DNA of 43,224 nt from Candidatus Segatella mututuai. Its GTDB lineage: Bacteria; Bacteroidota; Bacteroidia; Bacteroidales; Bacteroidaceae. Made by a program: the position numbers and the translations under genes. Below, piece by piece: positions 16,895-26,580 of this stretch. The stretch spans positions 3,772 to 46,995 of the forward strand of contig DJOI01000027.1 in NCBI GenBank assembly GCA_002439605.1, in the 5' to 3' direction. Below the pieces are notes generated by a model. That model was given only the letters and a program-made list of their open reading frames with translations. It was not told the DNA's origin and did not search any database. Numbering within the stretch: the stretch's first letter is position 1; each line of letters begins with the position of its first letter.

Positions 16895-17473
16895 CTAAAC
16901 CAAGACAACTGTCACTCCTCTCGCAGCCTGTGCCCCCATGACGAGTGCCTGCTCGATATCGGCAGTCTTGCTGGGACCACTGATGAAAGTACCGAAGTTG
17001 TACTTAGGATCCATCTCTATGCGGGCGTAAGCCTCGTGCATATTGTTGACCACATCTTCCTTTTTGAGGAATATCACAAGATACTCGGAAATGAAAAGCA
17101 CAGCTTTCTCCTTCATCGTCTGTGGAATCCAGACGCAACCATTCTCGGCAACACCCACCTGACCACGAACGATGCCCACGTCGGTGCCATTCAGCTCACT
17201 CGCCTCACCCACCGTGTCGGGGTTTTTCTGGGCGATGGTGATTTCGGGCAAGTTGCTGGCAAAGACCTTAGCCTCGGGATAAGCCTTCTTTGCCAATTCA
17301 TCCCAAGTGTCGCCTTCCTTAGCCTCGATGACGTGTCCACCTACCGCCTTCGTCATCTCGATGAATAGCTTCAAGGTATCCTCATACTGGATACCCTGCA
17401 CATCTGTCTTAGGCATATCGAATTGAACGTGCGTATTCTTACGCAACTTGTTCAGAAAATCTTCTTTCTTCAT
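16895..17473 (-). CDS. lutC: Lactate utilization protein C
   Basis: 192 residues of the LutC/YkgG family (Pfam LUD domain). It forms part of the LutABC complex that oxidises L-lactate to pyruvate. The C-terminal GPSKTADIEQALVMGAQAAR is the conserved family segment, near residues 165-185. Its ATG overlaps the lutB stop (ATGA), showing translational coupling. It is the last gene of the operon. Confidence 0.9.
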   Translation of the reverse strand: MKKEDFLNKLRKNTHVQFDMPKTDVQGIQYEDTLKLFIEMTKAVGGHVIEAKEGDTWDELAKKAYPEAKVFASNLPEITIAQKNPDTVGEASELNGTDVGIVRGQVGVAENGCVWIPQTMKEKAVLFISEYLVIFLKKEDVVNNMHEAYARIEMDPKYNFGTFISGPSKTADIEQALVMGAQAARGVTVVLV

Positions 17474-18843
17474 TTAACCTTTCCCTCCTTCCATAATTGG
17501 TGAAACGATTTCTTGGCGAATTTGGGCATGGCATGGCCGATGCCCCACGCATTCCAGTTACTGAAGTGCGTGCAGCACTCGGGAATGTAGTTGACAAGTG
17601 GCGCGAACTTCAGGGCGGTGGTGTAGAGCGCAGGGCGATTGAACAGGTACTCCATTCCGCACGACAGCACCTTCTTCACGGGGTCGGCCTTGCCCAGCTT
17701 CTCCAGGCTCTGCCGCCACACGTAAATCTGGGAGCCAGGCCCCACCTTGGATGGGCACACGTTGTCGCACGACAGGCACAGGGTACAGGCCGACACATTG
17801 CCACTGTACTTCTGTGGGTTCTTCAGCATGCCCAGATTCACACCGATGGGACCCGGGATGAAATAGCTGTAGCTGTATCCGCCCGAACGGCGATAAACTG
17901 GACAGGTGTTCATGCAGGCACCACAGCGCATACACTTCAAGGTCTGCCAATGGTCCTTGTCGACGAGGATGTCGCTACGACCATTGTCCACCAATACCAC
18001 GTGCATTTCTGCACCGGGGCGAGCCTGACGAAAATGAGAGGTGAAGGCTGTGGTGGGCTGACCGGTACCACAACGACAAAGCAGGCGCTGGAACACAGCT
18101 AACGACTTATAGTCGGGCACCAGCTTCTCGATGCCCATTGCCACAATGTGGAGCTTAGGCATGGATGTCGTCATGTCGGCATTTCCCTCGTTGGTACAAA
18201 CCACGCAATCGCCTGTGGCAGCCACACCAAAGTTGCAACCTGTCATACCTGCGCCAGCCTCCATGAACTGGTCGCGCAAGTGCTGGCGGGCGCAACGGGT
18301 CAGGTAGGTAGGGTCGTAGTTGCCAATCTCCTTGGAGATGCCCTTCTCCTCAAACATCTTGCCCACCTCCTCACGCTTCAGGTGGATGGCAGGCATCACG
18401 ATATGGCTTGGTTTCTGATGCAGGAGCTGTATGATTCGCTCGCCCAGGTCGGTCTCCACCACGTCGATGCCGTGCTGTTCCAAATAAGGGTTCATCTCGC
18501 ACTCCTCGGTCAGCATCGATTTCGACTTCACCATCTTCTTCACATGGTGATCCTTCAGGATACCAAGCACAATCTCGTTGAACTCCTGCGCATCCTTCGC
18601 CCAGTGCACCTTCACGCCTCGGCTTTCCAAGTTCTTGGAGAACATGTCGAGGTAGTCGGCAAGATGGGCAATGGTGTGCATTTTGATTTCAGAAGCGTGC
18701 TCGCGCAAGTCTTCCCACTCGGGCAGTTGCTGCGCCATCACGTCTCTCTTCTGGCGCACAGCCCAGAAAGTGTTGTCGTGCCATGTCGTCTTCTCCACAT
18801 TCTTGGTGAAGGCGGCGGCTTTCTTGGAATGTTCTGTACTCAT
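17470..18843 (-). CDS. lutB: Lactate utilization iron-sulfur protein B
   Basis: 457 residues from the ATG at 18843 (MSTEHSKKAAAF); the frame is open upstream into lutA, but this start sits 5 bp after the lutA stop. A LUD domain comes first (KSMLTEE, MPAIHLKREEVG, TGCNFGVAATG). Two cysteine clusters for 4Fe-4S centres follow, CMRCGACMNTCPV near 304 and CTLCLSCDNVCPS near 350. It carries electrons from lactate oxidation. Confidence 0.92.
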   Translation of the reverse strand: MSTEHSKKAAAFTKNVEKTTWHDNTFWAVRQKRDVMAQQLPEWEDLREHASEIKMHTIAHLADYLDMFSKNLESRGVKVHWAKDAQEFNEIVLGILKDHHVKKMVKSKSMLTEECEMNPYLEQHGIDVVETDLGERIIQLLHQKPSHIVMPAIHLKREEVGKMFEEKGISKEIGNYDPTYLTRCARQHLRDQFMEAGAGMTGCNFGVAATGDCVVCTNEGNADMTTSMPKLHIVAMGIEKLVPDYKSLAVFQRLLCRCGTGQPTTAFTSHFRQARPGAEMHVVLVDNGRSDILVDKDHWQTLKCMRCGACMNTCPVYRRSGGYSYSYFIPGPIGVNLGMLKNPQKYSGNVSACTLCLSCDNVCPSKVGPGSQIYVWRQSLEKLGKADPVKKVLSCGMEYLFNRPALYTTALKFAPLVNYIPECCTHFSNWNAWGIGHAMPKFAKKSFHQLWKEGKVK

Positions 18844-18848
18844 AGGTT

Positions 18849-19586
18849 CTATAGTCCCGCAGCTAAAATTTGAACAACATGAATAAACTTGATCGGCATC
18901 TTCTCCTTCTTGGCGATGCCCGCCATGTGCATCAGGCACGAAGAGTCGGGCCCGGTGACATACTCGGCGCCCGTGGCCATGTGGCGCTTTATCTTGTCTT
19001 CGCCCATACGGGTGGAGACGGCGGGTTCCTCAATGGAGAACATGCCGCCGAACCCGCAGCACTCGTCCTTGCGCTCGGGCTCATGAATCTCGATGCCTTC
19101 CACCAACTGAAGAAGGTCTATAATCTTGTTGAACGGCTTGACATTGCGCTCCGATGGCGATGAGAGACCCAGCTCACGTACGCCGTGGCAACTGTTGTGC
19201 ACACTCACCACATGTGGGAACTTGCCCGGCACATGGTCCACTTTCAGCACATCATGCAAAAACTCCACGATGTCCATAATCTTGGTCGAGGCCACGCAGT
19301 CGTGCTTGCCCGCCAGTATCTTGGGGTAGTACACCCTCACGTAGGCGGCGCACGAGGCCGACGGAGCCACGATGTAGTCATAATCCTTGAAAATCTCATC
19401 GAAGGTCTCTATCACCTTCATCGACTTGTCTTGGAACCCCGCGTTGGCCATGGGTTGGCCACAGCAGGTCTGACGCTCGGGATAGCCCACGTCCAGCCCG
19501 TAGTGCCTGAGTAATTTGTATGTGGCGACACCCGCTTCAGGGTAGAGGGCATCGACATAGCAAGGGACGAATAATCCGACTTTCAT
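18849..19586 (-). CDS. lutA: Lactate utilization protein A (CCG-domain oxidoreductase)
   Basis: 245 residues with two cysteine-rich CCG domains of the kind found in LutA, GlpC and heterodisulfide reductase. The first ends with CCGQP at 41-45 and the second with ECCGFGG near 180. The conserved CYVDALYPE comes at the front. It acts with LutB and LutC in L-lactate oxidation in the cytoplasm. It is the first gene of the operon, with a TACTTTTG element 57 bp upstream. No lactate permease is adjacent. Confidence 0.92.
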   Translation of the reverse strand: MKVGLFVPCYVDALYPEAGVATYKLLRHYGLDVGYPERQTCCGQPMANAGFQDKSMKVIETFDEIFKDYDYIVAPSASCAAYVRVYYPKILAGKHDCVASTKIMDIVEFLHDVLKVDHVPGKFPHVVSVHNSCHGVRELGLSSPSERNVKPFNKIIDLLQLVEGIEIHEPERKDECCGFGGMFSIEEPAVSTRMGEDKIKRHMATGAEYVTGPDSSCLMHMAGIAKKEKMPIKFIHVVQILAAGL

Positions 19587-19642
19587 TGTTTGTATAAGAA
19601 TCTTTTTGCTATTTTAATGTTTTGTATTTCAAGAAAACACTG

Positions 19643-19650
19643 CAAAAGTA
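19643..19650 (-). promoter_or_regulatory. lutABC promoter -7 element
   Basis: The minus strand reads TACTTTTG followed by CA. It predicts a leader of about 50 nt before lutA. No clear regulator site or regulator gene is adjacent. Confidence 0.5.
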
Positions 19651-19810
19651 ATAAAAATATCACAAAAAAAAACTTTCTAACCGAAAAACATTACACAAAT
19701 GATTACTTTGTTGGACGAAGACTGGAAAAACACCTCTCTTTTGCGCCGACAACAACAGACACGTCTCACTTTTTTTCGAAACTCACATTTATGTAAACTA
19801 AAGCTGTGGG

Positions 19811-19875
19811 AAAATAATTTCTCAGTTAGGAAATTATTTTTTCACAGTTAGGAAATTATTTTTTCACAGTTAGGT
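19811..19875. repeat. Inverted repeat plus 22-bp tandem repeat upstream of topB
   Basis: aaaataatttc at 19811-19821 is inverted exactly at 19830-19840. Overlapping it, a 22-bp unit starting cagttaggaaatt occurs at 19823-19844 and 19845-19866, with a third partial copy from 19867. The block lies in the 440-bp gap between the divergent lutA and topB genes, about 150 bp upstream of topB. Its function is unknown. Confidence 0.75.
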
Positions 19876-19988
19876 GGACATAGTAACTATCCATATTGCA
19901 TAGATAAGTATGCGCTCATGCGCACAGATATTTTCGTTTTTACATACTAAACTTTCATAAGAAGGCCGCTTTTTTCATTATTTTGTTG

Positions 19989-19996
19989 TACCTTTG
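19989..19996 (+). promoter_or_regulatory. topB promoter -7 element
   Basis: TACCTTTG followed by CA fits TAnnTTTG. The predicted leader is about 26 nt before the ATG at 20028. Confidence 0.6.
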
Positions 19997-20027
19997 CACA
20001 AATTAGCAAAAAACAGAACAAGACAGC

Positions 20028-22163
20028 ATGATAGTTTGCATAGCAGAGAAACCCAGCGTAGCCAAGGATATAGCGCGCATCATAGGCGCCAACTCGGCGC
20101 ACGACGGATATATGGAAGGCAACGGATACCAAGTAACCTGGACCTTCGGCCACTTGTGCGAGCTGAAGGAACCCGACGACTACACCCCCATGTGGAAACG
20201 ATGGAGCCTCGCGGCGCTGCCCATGATTCCACAGCGGTTCGGCATCAAGCTCATCAACGACGAGGGCATCAAGCGACAATTCGCCACCATAGAGCAGCTG
20301 ATGCAGGCAGCCGACAGCATCATCAACTGCGGCGACGCCGGGCAGGAGGGAGAGCTCATACAGAGATGGGTGATGCAGAAGGCGGGGGCCAAGTGCCCCG
20401 TGAAGCGGCTGTGGATTTCGTCGATGACCGACGAGGCCATCAGGCAGGGTTTCCAGGAGCTGAAAGACCAGAAGGAATACCAATCGCTCTACATGGCCGG
20501 GCTCTCCCGTGCCATAGGCGACTGGATACTGGGCATGAACGCCACGCGCCTCTATACATTAAAATATGGACAGAACCGACAGGTGCTCAGCATAGGGCGC
20601 GTGCAGACCCCCACACTGGCCCTCATCGTGAACCGCCAAAAGGAAATCGACAACTTCGCGCCCGAGCCCTACTGGGTGCTCGCCACCATCTACCGCGACA
20701 CGCAGTTTACCGCCACCAGCGGCAAGTTCACCAGCAAGGAGGAGGGCGAAAAGGCCTTCAGCACCATCGAGGGAAAGCCCTTCACCGTGACCAGCGTCAC
20801 CAAGAAGAAAGGCACCGAAGCCCCACCCCACCTCTACGACCTAACATCGCTGCAGGTAGACTGCAACAAGAAGTTCAGCTACTCGGCCGACATGACGCTC
20901 AAGCTCATACAGAGCCTCTACGAGAAGAAGTTTACCACCTACCCCCGTGTGGACACCCAGTTCCTGACGGACGACATATACCCCAAGTGCCCGCAGATAC
21001 TCAACGGCGTGAGCCAGGCCAAAATCAGCAGCCAGCAGAAGTATCTTCCGTTCGTCCAGCAACTCGCCGCCACGGGCAAGAAACTGCCCAAGAGCAAAAA
21101 GGTATTCGACAACAGCAAGGTGACCGACCACCATGCCATCATCCCCACAGGCGTGCCACCATCGGGACTCACCGACATGGAGGCCAACGTCTACGACCTC
21201 ATCGCCAAGCGCTTCATCTGCATCTTTTACCCGGACTGCAAGTTCTCCACCACCACCGTGCTGGGCGAAGTCATCAACGAGGACGGCGAGAAGCCACAGA
21301 AAATAGAGTTCAAGGTGAGCGGCAAGGAGATTCTCGACCCTGGATGGAGAAACGTATATGCCAAGGACACCAACAACGCAAAAGTCCCCGACGACGAGCC
21401 CGATACCAACAACGGCAAGAAGGAAAACGTGGAAGAACGCACACTGCCCGCATTCGTGAAGGGCGAGACGGGTCCACACACCCCTACCCTCACCGAGAAG
21501 TGGACCACACCGCCCAAGTACTACACCGAAGCCTCCCTGCTAAGAGCCATGGAGACAGCGGGCAAATTCGTGGAAGACGAAGCCCTGAGAGCCGCACTCA
21601 AGGAGAACGGCATCGGCCGACCCTCTTCGCGCGCAGGCATCATTGAGACACTCTTCAAGCGACACTACATCCGCCGACAGCGCAAGAACCTGCTGGCCAC
21701 ACCCACGGGAATCGAACTCATCGACACCATACACGAGGAACTGCTCAAGAGCTGTGAGCTGACAGGCATCTGGGAGAAGAAGCTGCGCGACATCGAACAC
21801 AAAACATACGACCCCGCCGATTTCATCAACGGGCTGAAGGAACAAATCAACCAAATCGTGAAGGACGTGCTGGCCGACAGCAGCGCCCGCCACGTGGCCG
21901 TGACCACAGAGGAAGATCTCAAGAAAAAGCCTACCGCCAAGAAGCCTGTAACGAGAAAAACAGCAGCATCCAAGGCTTCCGCAACCACCAGCCAGACCGC
22001 AGCCAAACCGCAGCCCACGACCCACGAGACAAACGAAGACCCCATGGTGGGCAAGCCCTGTCCCCTGTGCGGAAAGGGAACCATCATCAAGGGAAAGACG
22101 GCCTACGGATGCAGCAACTGGAAGGAGGGATGCCAGTACAGGTTGCCGTTCGACAAGGTGTAA
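20028..22163 (+). CDS. topB: DNA topoisomerase III (type IA)
   Basis: 711 residues. The N-terminal Toprim domain starts MIVCIAEKPSVAKDIA and contains the metal-binding acidic motif DAGQEGELI near 105-113. The catalytic tyrosine is Y305 in TYPRVDTQFL; the common form is YPRTDS, so Thr/Ser are replaced by Val/Thr. GIGRPSSRAGIIETL is the conserved C-terminal core segment. A Lys/Thr/Ala-rich linker and one four-cysteine zinc finger (CPLCGKG...GCSNWKEGC) finish the protein. It decatenates and unlinks DNA during replication and recombination. No transfer genes surround it, so it is the chromosomal copy. Confidence 0.94.
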   Translation: MIVCIAEKPSVAKDIARIIGANSAHDGYMEGNGYQVTWTFGHLCELKEPDDYTPMWKRWSLAALPMIPQRFGIKLINDEGIKRQFATIEQLMQAADSIINCGDAGQEGELIQRWVMQKAGAKCPVKRLWISSMTDEAIRQGFQELKDQKEYQSLYMAGLSRAIGDWILGMNATRLYTLKYGQNRQVLSIGRVQTPTLALIVNRQKEIDNFAPEPYWVLATIYRDTQFTATSGKFTSKEEGEKAFSTIEGKPFTVTSVTKKKGTEAPPHLYDLTSLQVDCNKKFSYSADMTLKLIQSLYEKKFTTYPRVDTQFLTDDIYPKCPQILNGVSQAKISSQQKYLPFVQQLAATGKKLPKSKKVFDNSKVTDHHAIIPTGVPPSGLTDMEANVYDLIAKRFICIFYPDCKFSTTTVLGEVINEDGEKPQKIEFKVSGKEILDPGWRNVYAKDTNNAKVPDDEPDTNNGKKENVEERTLPAFVKGETGPHTPTLTEKWTTPPKYYTEASLLRAMETAGKFVEDEALRAALKENGIGRPSSRAGIIETLFKRHYIRRQRKNLLATPTGIELIDTIHEELLKSCELTGIWEKKLRDIEHKTYDPADFINGLKEQINQIVKDVLADSSARHVAVTTEEDLKKKPTAKKPVTRKTAASKASATTSQTAAKPQPTTHETNEDPMVGKPCPLCGKGTIIKGKTAYGCSNWKEGCQYRLPFDKV

Positions 22164-22212
22164 ATCTCTCACGGAAAAAGAAATAAAACACTCCTTTTTA
22201 CGTTATCACAAT

Positions 22213-24282
22213 ATGAGACGTATCAGACAGAAAACAATGCTCATGCTCATGGGCTGCCTGCTGCTGACGAGCTGCGGGGCAGACAAGTATATGAAGAAAG
22301 GCGAGAAATTTCTTGCCTTGGGCGAATACTACGATGCCGCAGAACAGTTTAAGCAAGCTTACACACGCACACCTGTCAAGGAGCGCAGCACACGTGGGAA
22401 GCGAGCCCTGAAGATGGCACAATGCTACCAGCGCATCAACGCCACGCCAAAGGCCATAGCCGCCTACCGCAACGCCATACGCTACGGCCAGGCATCGAAG
22501 GAAGACAGGTTGGCCTACGCCCGGCTATTGCTCAAGAACGGCGACTACAAGCAGGCGGCCAAGGAATTCACAAGCCTGCTCGACTCGATGCCTGACAATA
22601 TGCTGGCACAGAACGGACTGAAGTCGGCACAGATGGCACCCGAATGGAAGAAAGAAGGAAGCCGGTACATAGTAAGGCGCATGGACCAGTTCAACTCCCG
22701 ACGCCACGACTACTCGCCCATGCTCTTTGGCGACGACTACGACCAACTCTATTTCACCTCCACCCGAAACGAGGCGCAGGGCGACGAACTGAGCGGCATC
22801 ACGGGCACCAAGGCTGGCGACATCTTCCTCTCGGAAAAAGACGACCGAGGAAAATGGAGCAAACCCGAGGCCATCGGCACCGGGCTGAACACCGACTACG
22901 ACGAGGGAGCTTGCTGCTTCACTCCCGACGGCAGAGAGATGTACCTCACACAGTGCACCACCGCCCCATCTTCGCCTCGTTACGCCCAAATCGTAACCTC
23001 CCCCCGCTCGGATGCGGCCTGGAGCAAGGCCACCCCACTGGAGATTACGAAAGACACGCTGAGCAGCTACGCCCACCCCGCCATCTCGCCCGACGGAGAA
23101 TGGCTGTACTTCGTTTCCGACATGCCAGGGGGAATGGGCGGACTTGACATCTGGCGAATAAGGCTCACGGCTGCCGGACTGGGAGGCGTGGAGAACCTCG
23201 GCGAGCCCATCAACACGCCTGGCGACGAGATGTTTCCTACCTTCCGCCCCAACGGCGACCTGTACTTCAGCAGCGACGGGCATCCCGGCATGGGCGGGCT
23301 CGACATCTACATCGCCAAGCCAGACCCCAAGACCCACCAATACAAGATAGAACACCCAGGCTATCCCCTCAACTCAGAGGGCGATGACTTCGGTATGACA
23401 TTCGAGGGACCGCACAACCGGGGGTTCTTCTCGTCCAACCGGAAAGACGGGCGTGGATACGACCACATATACTCGTTCGAGAACCCAGAAATCATCACCA
23501 CCGTCAAGGGATGGGTGTACGAGATGGGGGGATACGAGTTGCCTGCCGCACAGGTGATGGTAGTGGGCAACGACGGAACCTACAAGAAACTGCCAGTGAG
23601 GGGCGACGGCTCTTTCACCCTGCCCATACAGCCGCGTGTTGACTACCTGCTCATGGCTTCGTGCAAGGGATTCCTCAACCACAAGGAGGAGCTGCGCGTC
23701 GACTCGGCACAGGAGAGCAAGGAATACGTATTGCAGTTTCCCCTGGCATCGATCACAGCGCCCGTGCTCATCGACAACATCTTCTACGACTTCGACAAGG
23801 CCACCCTCACACCTGCCAGCACCAAGGCTCTCGATGAGCTGGTGGCACTACTCAAGGAGAACCCCAACGTGACCATCGAGCTGAGCGCACACTGCGACTA
23901 CAAGGGAAGCGCGGAATACAACCAGCGGCTCTCGCAACGTAGGGCACAGGCCGTAGTGGACTATCTCATCGCCCACGGCATAGCCAAGGACCGGCTCACG
24001 CCAAGAGGCTACGGATGGGAAAAGCCAAAAACCGTGCGCAAGAAGATGACCGAGAAATACCCATGGCTCAAGGAGGGCGACGTGCTCACCACTGAGTTCA
24101 TCACCAAGCAGACCAAGGAGCACCAGGCAATATGCAACCAGCTGAACCGACGCACGGAATTCATCGTGCTGCGCACCACTTACGGCCTGTTCGACAAGAA
24201 GGGAAACCTAAAGAATCCGCCTCAGCCCAAGCAGAAGAAAGAAAACAAAAACACAGAAGATGTCTTCGACATCGACTTCTGA
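22213..24282 (+). CDS. PorE-like OmpA-family lipoprotein (TPR, PD40 beta-propeller, OmpA)
   Basis: 689 residues. A lipoprotein signal with lipobox LLTSC (Cys21) comes first. TPR-like helices (about 25-150) follow, then WD40/PD40 propeller repeats (AISPDGEWLYFVSD; FRPNGDLYFSSDGHPGMGG), then a carboxypeptidase-regulatory-like domain (about 430-515). A C-terminal OmpA peptidoglycan-binding domain starts near 517 (IFYDFDKATLTP) and contains NQRLSQRRAQAV. This order matches PorE of the type IX secretion machinery and related OmpA/TPR proteins. The role in a T9SS here is inference, but the window also has a surface protein with a sorting-like tail. Confidence 0.82.
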   Translation: MRRIRQKTMLMLMGCLLLTSCGADKYMKKGEKFLALGEYYDAAEQFKQAYTRTPVKERSTRGKRALKMAQCYQRINATPKAIAAYRNAIRYGQASKEDRLAYARLLLKNGDYKQAAKEFTSLLDSMPDNMLAQNGLKSAQMAPEWKKEGSRYIVRRMDQFNSRRHDYSPMLFGDDYDQLYFTSTRNEAQGDELSGITGTKAGDIFLSEKDDRGKWSKPEAIGTGLNTDYDEGACCFTPDGREMYLTQCTTAPSSPRYAQIVTSPRSDAAWSKATPLEITKDTLSSYAHPAISPDGEWLYFVSDMPGGMGGLDIWRIRLTAAGLGGVENLGEPINTPGDEMFPTFRPNGDLYFSSDGHPGMGGLDIYIAKPDPKTHQYKIEHPGYPLNSEGDDFGMTFEGPHNRGFFSSNRKDGRGYDHIYSFENPEIITTVKGWVYEMGGYELPAAQVMVVGNDGTYKKLPVRGDGSFTLPIQPRVDYLLMASCKGFLNHKEELRVDSAQESKEYVLQFPLASITAPVLIDNIFYDFDKATLTPASTKALDELVALLKENPNVTIELSAHCDYKGSAEYNQRLSQRRAQAVVDYLIAHGIAKDRLTPRGYGWEKPKTVRKKMTEKYPWLKEGDVLTTEFITKQTKEHQAICNQLNRRTEFIVLRTTYGLFDKKGNLKNPPQPKQKKENKNTEDVFDIDF

Positions 24283-24305
24283 CAACCAGCAAAACATATC
24301 ACATC

Positions 24306-25841
24306 ATGACCAAGATATTGCCAAAAGAGTTCATACAGCAAACCCAGAAACTGATGGGCAAGGAAATGTTTGCGCAACTGGCCGACGCCATCTGCCATTC
24401 AGATCCGCCGACAAGCATCAGGCTCAATCGCTTCAAGATGCCACGTGGAACCCACCTCGCCGACAACAAAGACACAGAAAACATGCTGAAGCCACAAGGC
24501 GCAGACGAGAAAAACAAGCCACAGACGGAAAATACAAGCCACAGACGGAAAAAGCAAGCCGCAACATACATCGTCCCCTGGTGCCCCGACTATGGCAGAT
24601 ACCTCACAGAAAGGCCCAACTTCACCTTCGACCCCCTCTTCCACGCAGGGCTGTACTATACACAAGAAGCCTCTTCCATGTTTGTAGACCTCGTGGCAAA
24701 ACAGCTCATCCACGAGCCTGTGATCATGCTCGACCTCTGCGCCGCGCCAGGCGGGAAGTCCACAGCCATGCGCAATGCCCTGCCCGACGGAAGCCTGCTC
24801 GTCAGCAACGAGCCCATGCGCGCGAGAGCGCAGATCCTCACCGAAAACATGCAGAAGTTCGGACACCCCGACGTCATCGTGACCAACAATTACCCCAAGG
24901 ACTTCCAGAAAGCAGGAATCCTCTTCGACATCATCCTCGCTGACGTGCCCTGTTCGGGAGAAGGCATGTTCCGCAAGGACGACGGAGCAATAAGCGAATG
25001 GAGCACAGACAACGTAAGAAATTGCAGTTCCTTGCAACGTAGCATCATCGAGGACATCTGGCCCTGCCTCAAGCCAGGCGGACTGCTCATCTACTCCACC
25101 TGCACCTTCAACGAAACAGAGGACGAGCTAAACGCAAGCCACATCATCTACATGAAAGGGGCAGAGCCTGTAGAGCTCGAGGTCGACGAGGCATGGGGCA
25201 TCACGGGCAACCTCTGCCACCCCAAATTCCCAGTATATCGTTTCCTGCCAGGAAAGACTCGCGGCGAAGGACTCTTCATCGCTGTCATGAGAAAGAACGA
25301 GGATGCTGAGACACTCGACATAAAATCCGACAAGTACAACAGGAACAGAAAAAAGATGAAGCACAAAGACATGGTCAACACACCCACCACAAAAATCCCC
25401 CAAGGCTGGCTCGCCCATCCCGAATCTTACCAAGGCGCGCGCATAGGCGACCATTTATACGCCATACCCAAGGCGTGGCGCGGCATCTATGCCACAATGG
25501 TGTCCAACCTCAAAGTTCTGCACGCCGGCATAGAGATAGGCACCATCATGTCCAACGGCACCATCATACCCGCCCAAAGCCTGGCGCTATCCACCGAAGT
25601 GTCGCGCCACGCTTTCCCACGGGCAGAGCTCAACTATGCCGATGCCCTGCGCTATCTGCGCAAAGAGACAGTCAACTTGCCCGAAAGCACCCCACGTGGC
25701 TATGTGCTCGTAACCTACCACGGAATACCATTGGGCTGGGTAAAGAACATCATCAAGCGTGCCAACAACCTCTACCCACAAGAGTGGAGGATAAAGAGCA
25801 GCCACGTGCCACAAACCGACAAGCCCGTCATCACATGGTAA
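24306..25841 (+). CDS. NOL1/NOP2/Sun-family RNA cytosine-C5 methyltransferase (RsmF-like)
   Basis: 511 residues from the ATG at 24306. The SAM site is LDLCAAPGGKSTAM. The two catalytic cysteines lie in DVPCSGEGMFRK and YSTCTFN, and a PUA-like C-terminal domain follows. It methylates cytosine in rRNA or tRNA. Compared with relatives, the segment between the N-terminal helical part and PNFTFDPLFHAG is lengthened by a low-complexity Lys/Thr/Asn-rich stretch containing a 20-bp tandem duplication (near 24512-24555). Because 20 is not a multiple of three, the two copies read as KPQTEN and SHRRKK. folA overlaps its stop. Confidence 0.88.
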   Translation: MTKILPKEFIQQTQKLMGKEMFAQLADAICHSDPPTSIRLNRFKMPRGTHLADNKDTENMLKPQGADEKNKPQTENTSHRRKKQAATYIVPWCPDYGRYLTERPNFTFDPLFHAGLYYTQEASSMFVDLVAKQLIHEPVIMLDLCAAPGGKSTAMRNALPDGSLLVSNEPMRARAQILTENMQKFGHPDVIVTNNYPKDFQKAGILFDIILADVPCSGEGMFRKDDGAISEWSTDNVRNCSSLQRSIIEDIWPCLKPGGLLIYSTCTFNETEDELNASHIIYMKGAEPVELEVDEAWGITGNLCHPKFPVYRFLPGKTRGEGLFIAVMRKNEDAETLDIKSDKYNRNRKKMKHKDMVNTPTTKIPQGWLAHPESYQGARIGDHLYAIPKAWRGIYATMVSNLKVLHAGIEIGTIMSNGTIIPAQSLALSTEVSRHAFPRAELNYADALRYLRKETVNLPESTPRGYVLVTYHGIPLGWVKNIIKRANNLYPQEWRIKSSHVPQTDKPVITW

Positions 25842-26443
25842 GTCAGCAAGAAATAAGCATCATCGCCTGCATTGCCCAAAATGGAGCCATCGGCTTTCAC
25901 AACCATCTCCTCTACCACATCAAGCAGGACATGCAACGATTCAAAGCTCTCACCACTGGCCATACCGTCATCATGGGGAGGAAAACATACCAGTCGTTGC
26001 CCAGCGGTTCCTTGCCACACAGACGCAACATCATCGTCTCCAAGACGATGCAGAAAGAGCAAAACCTGCAAGAGCAAAGCGAAGAAAACGAGCCTGCAAA
26101 GGAAGTAACCCACAGGGACTGGCAGCCATCTCGTTTGTTAGCATCCCGATACGAGGTGTGCCGCACCATGGAAGAAGCCCTGGACCGTTGTCGCACGAAA
26201 GGAGAGGAAGAAGTGTTCATCATCGGCGGTGCCATGCTCTATAGGGCGGCACTCACTCTCGCTACCCGCCTGTATCTCACCATCGTAGAAGATACGCCAC
26301 GACGGGCAGACACCTTTTTTCCCCTGACAACCGATGAGGTGGAGCATTTAAGCAAAGCTGGATGGACGAAAGTCAGAGAGGAGGCACACTATGAGGACAA
26401 GCTCACGTTTCGGTTTGTGGACATGGCTCTAAAGCCCCAATGA
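25835..26443 (+). CDS. folA: Dihydrofolate reductase
   Basis: 202 residues from the ATG at 25835, which overlaps the previous stop by 7 nt and implies translational coupling. It reduces dihydrofolate to tetrahydrofolate with NADPH. Family motifs are ISIIACIAQNGAIGF, MGRKTYQSLP, RRNIIVSK and FIIGGAMLY, followed by TRLYLTIVED. The protein is some 35-40 residues longer than the usual 160-165 because of a Glu/Gln-rich insertion (KEQNLQEQSEENEPAKE) after NIIVSK. Confidence 0.93.
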   Translation: MVSQQEISIIACIAQNGAIGFHNHLLYHIKQDMQRFKALTTGHTVIMGRKTYQSLPSGSLPHRRNIIVSKTMQKEQNLQEQSEENEPAKEVTHRDWQPSRLLASRYEVCRTMEEALDRCRTKGEEEVFIIGGAMLYRAALTLATRLYLTIVEDTPRRADTFFPLTTDEVEHLSKAGWTKVREEAHYEDKLTFRFVDMALKPQ

Positions 26444-26580
26444 CCGAGCCACTTTTTCTTGTCGGCATTTTTGTGTCCCATCCGCAACAAGCATTGCTCT
26501 TCACAAAACAATCGCTTGGAAAAATCAGAGTAAACTTATAATTCCGCAAAAAAATAAAAGTCATATAAAGATAACAAATC

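Noticed and set aside
20028..22163. topB as a marker of a conjugative element
   Set aside because: No transfer, mobilisation or integration genes lie around it; neighbours are housekeeping genes.
26444..26580. Purine riboswitch before the purine permease
   Set aside because: I could not find the conserved three-stem core or loop motifs in the 137-bp gap.
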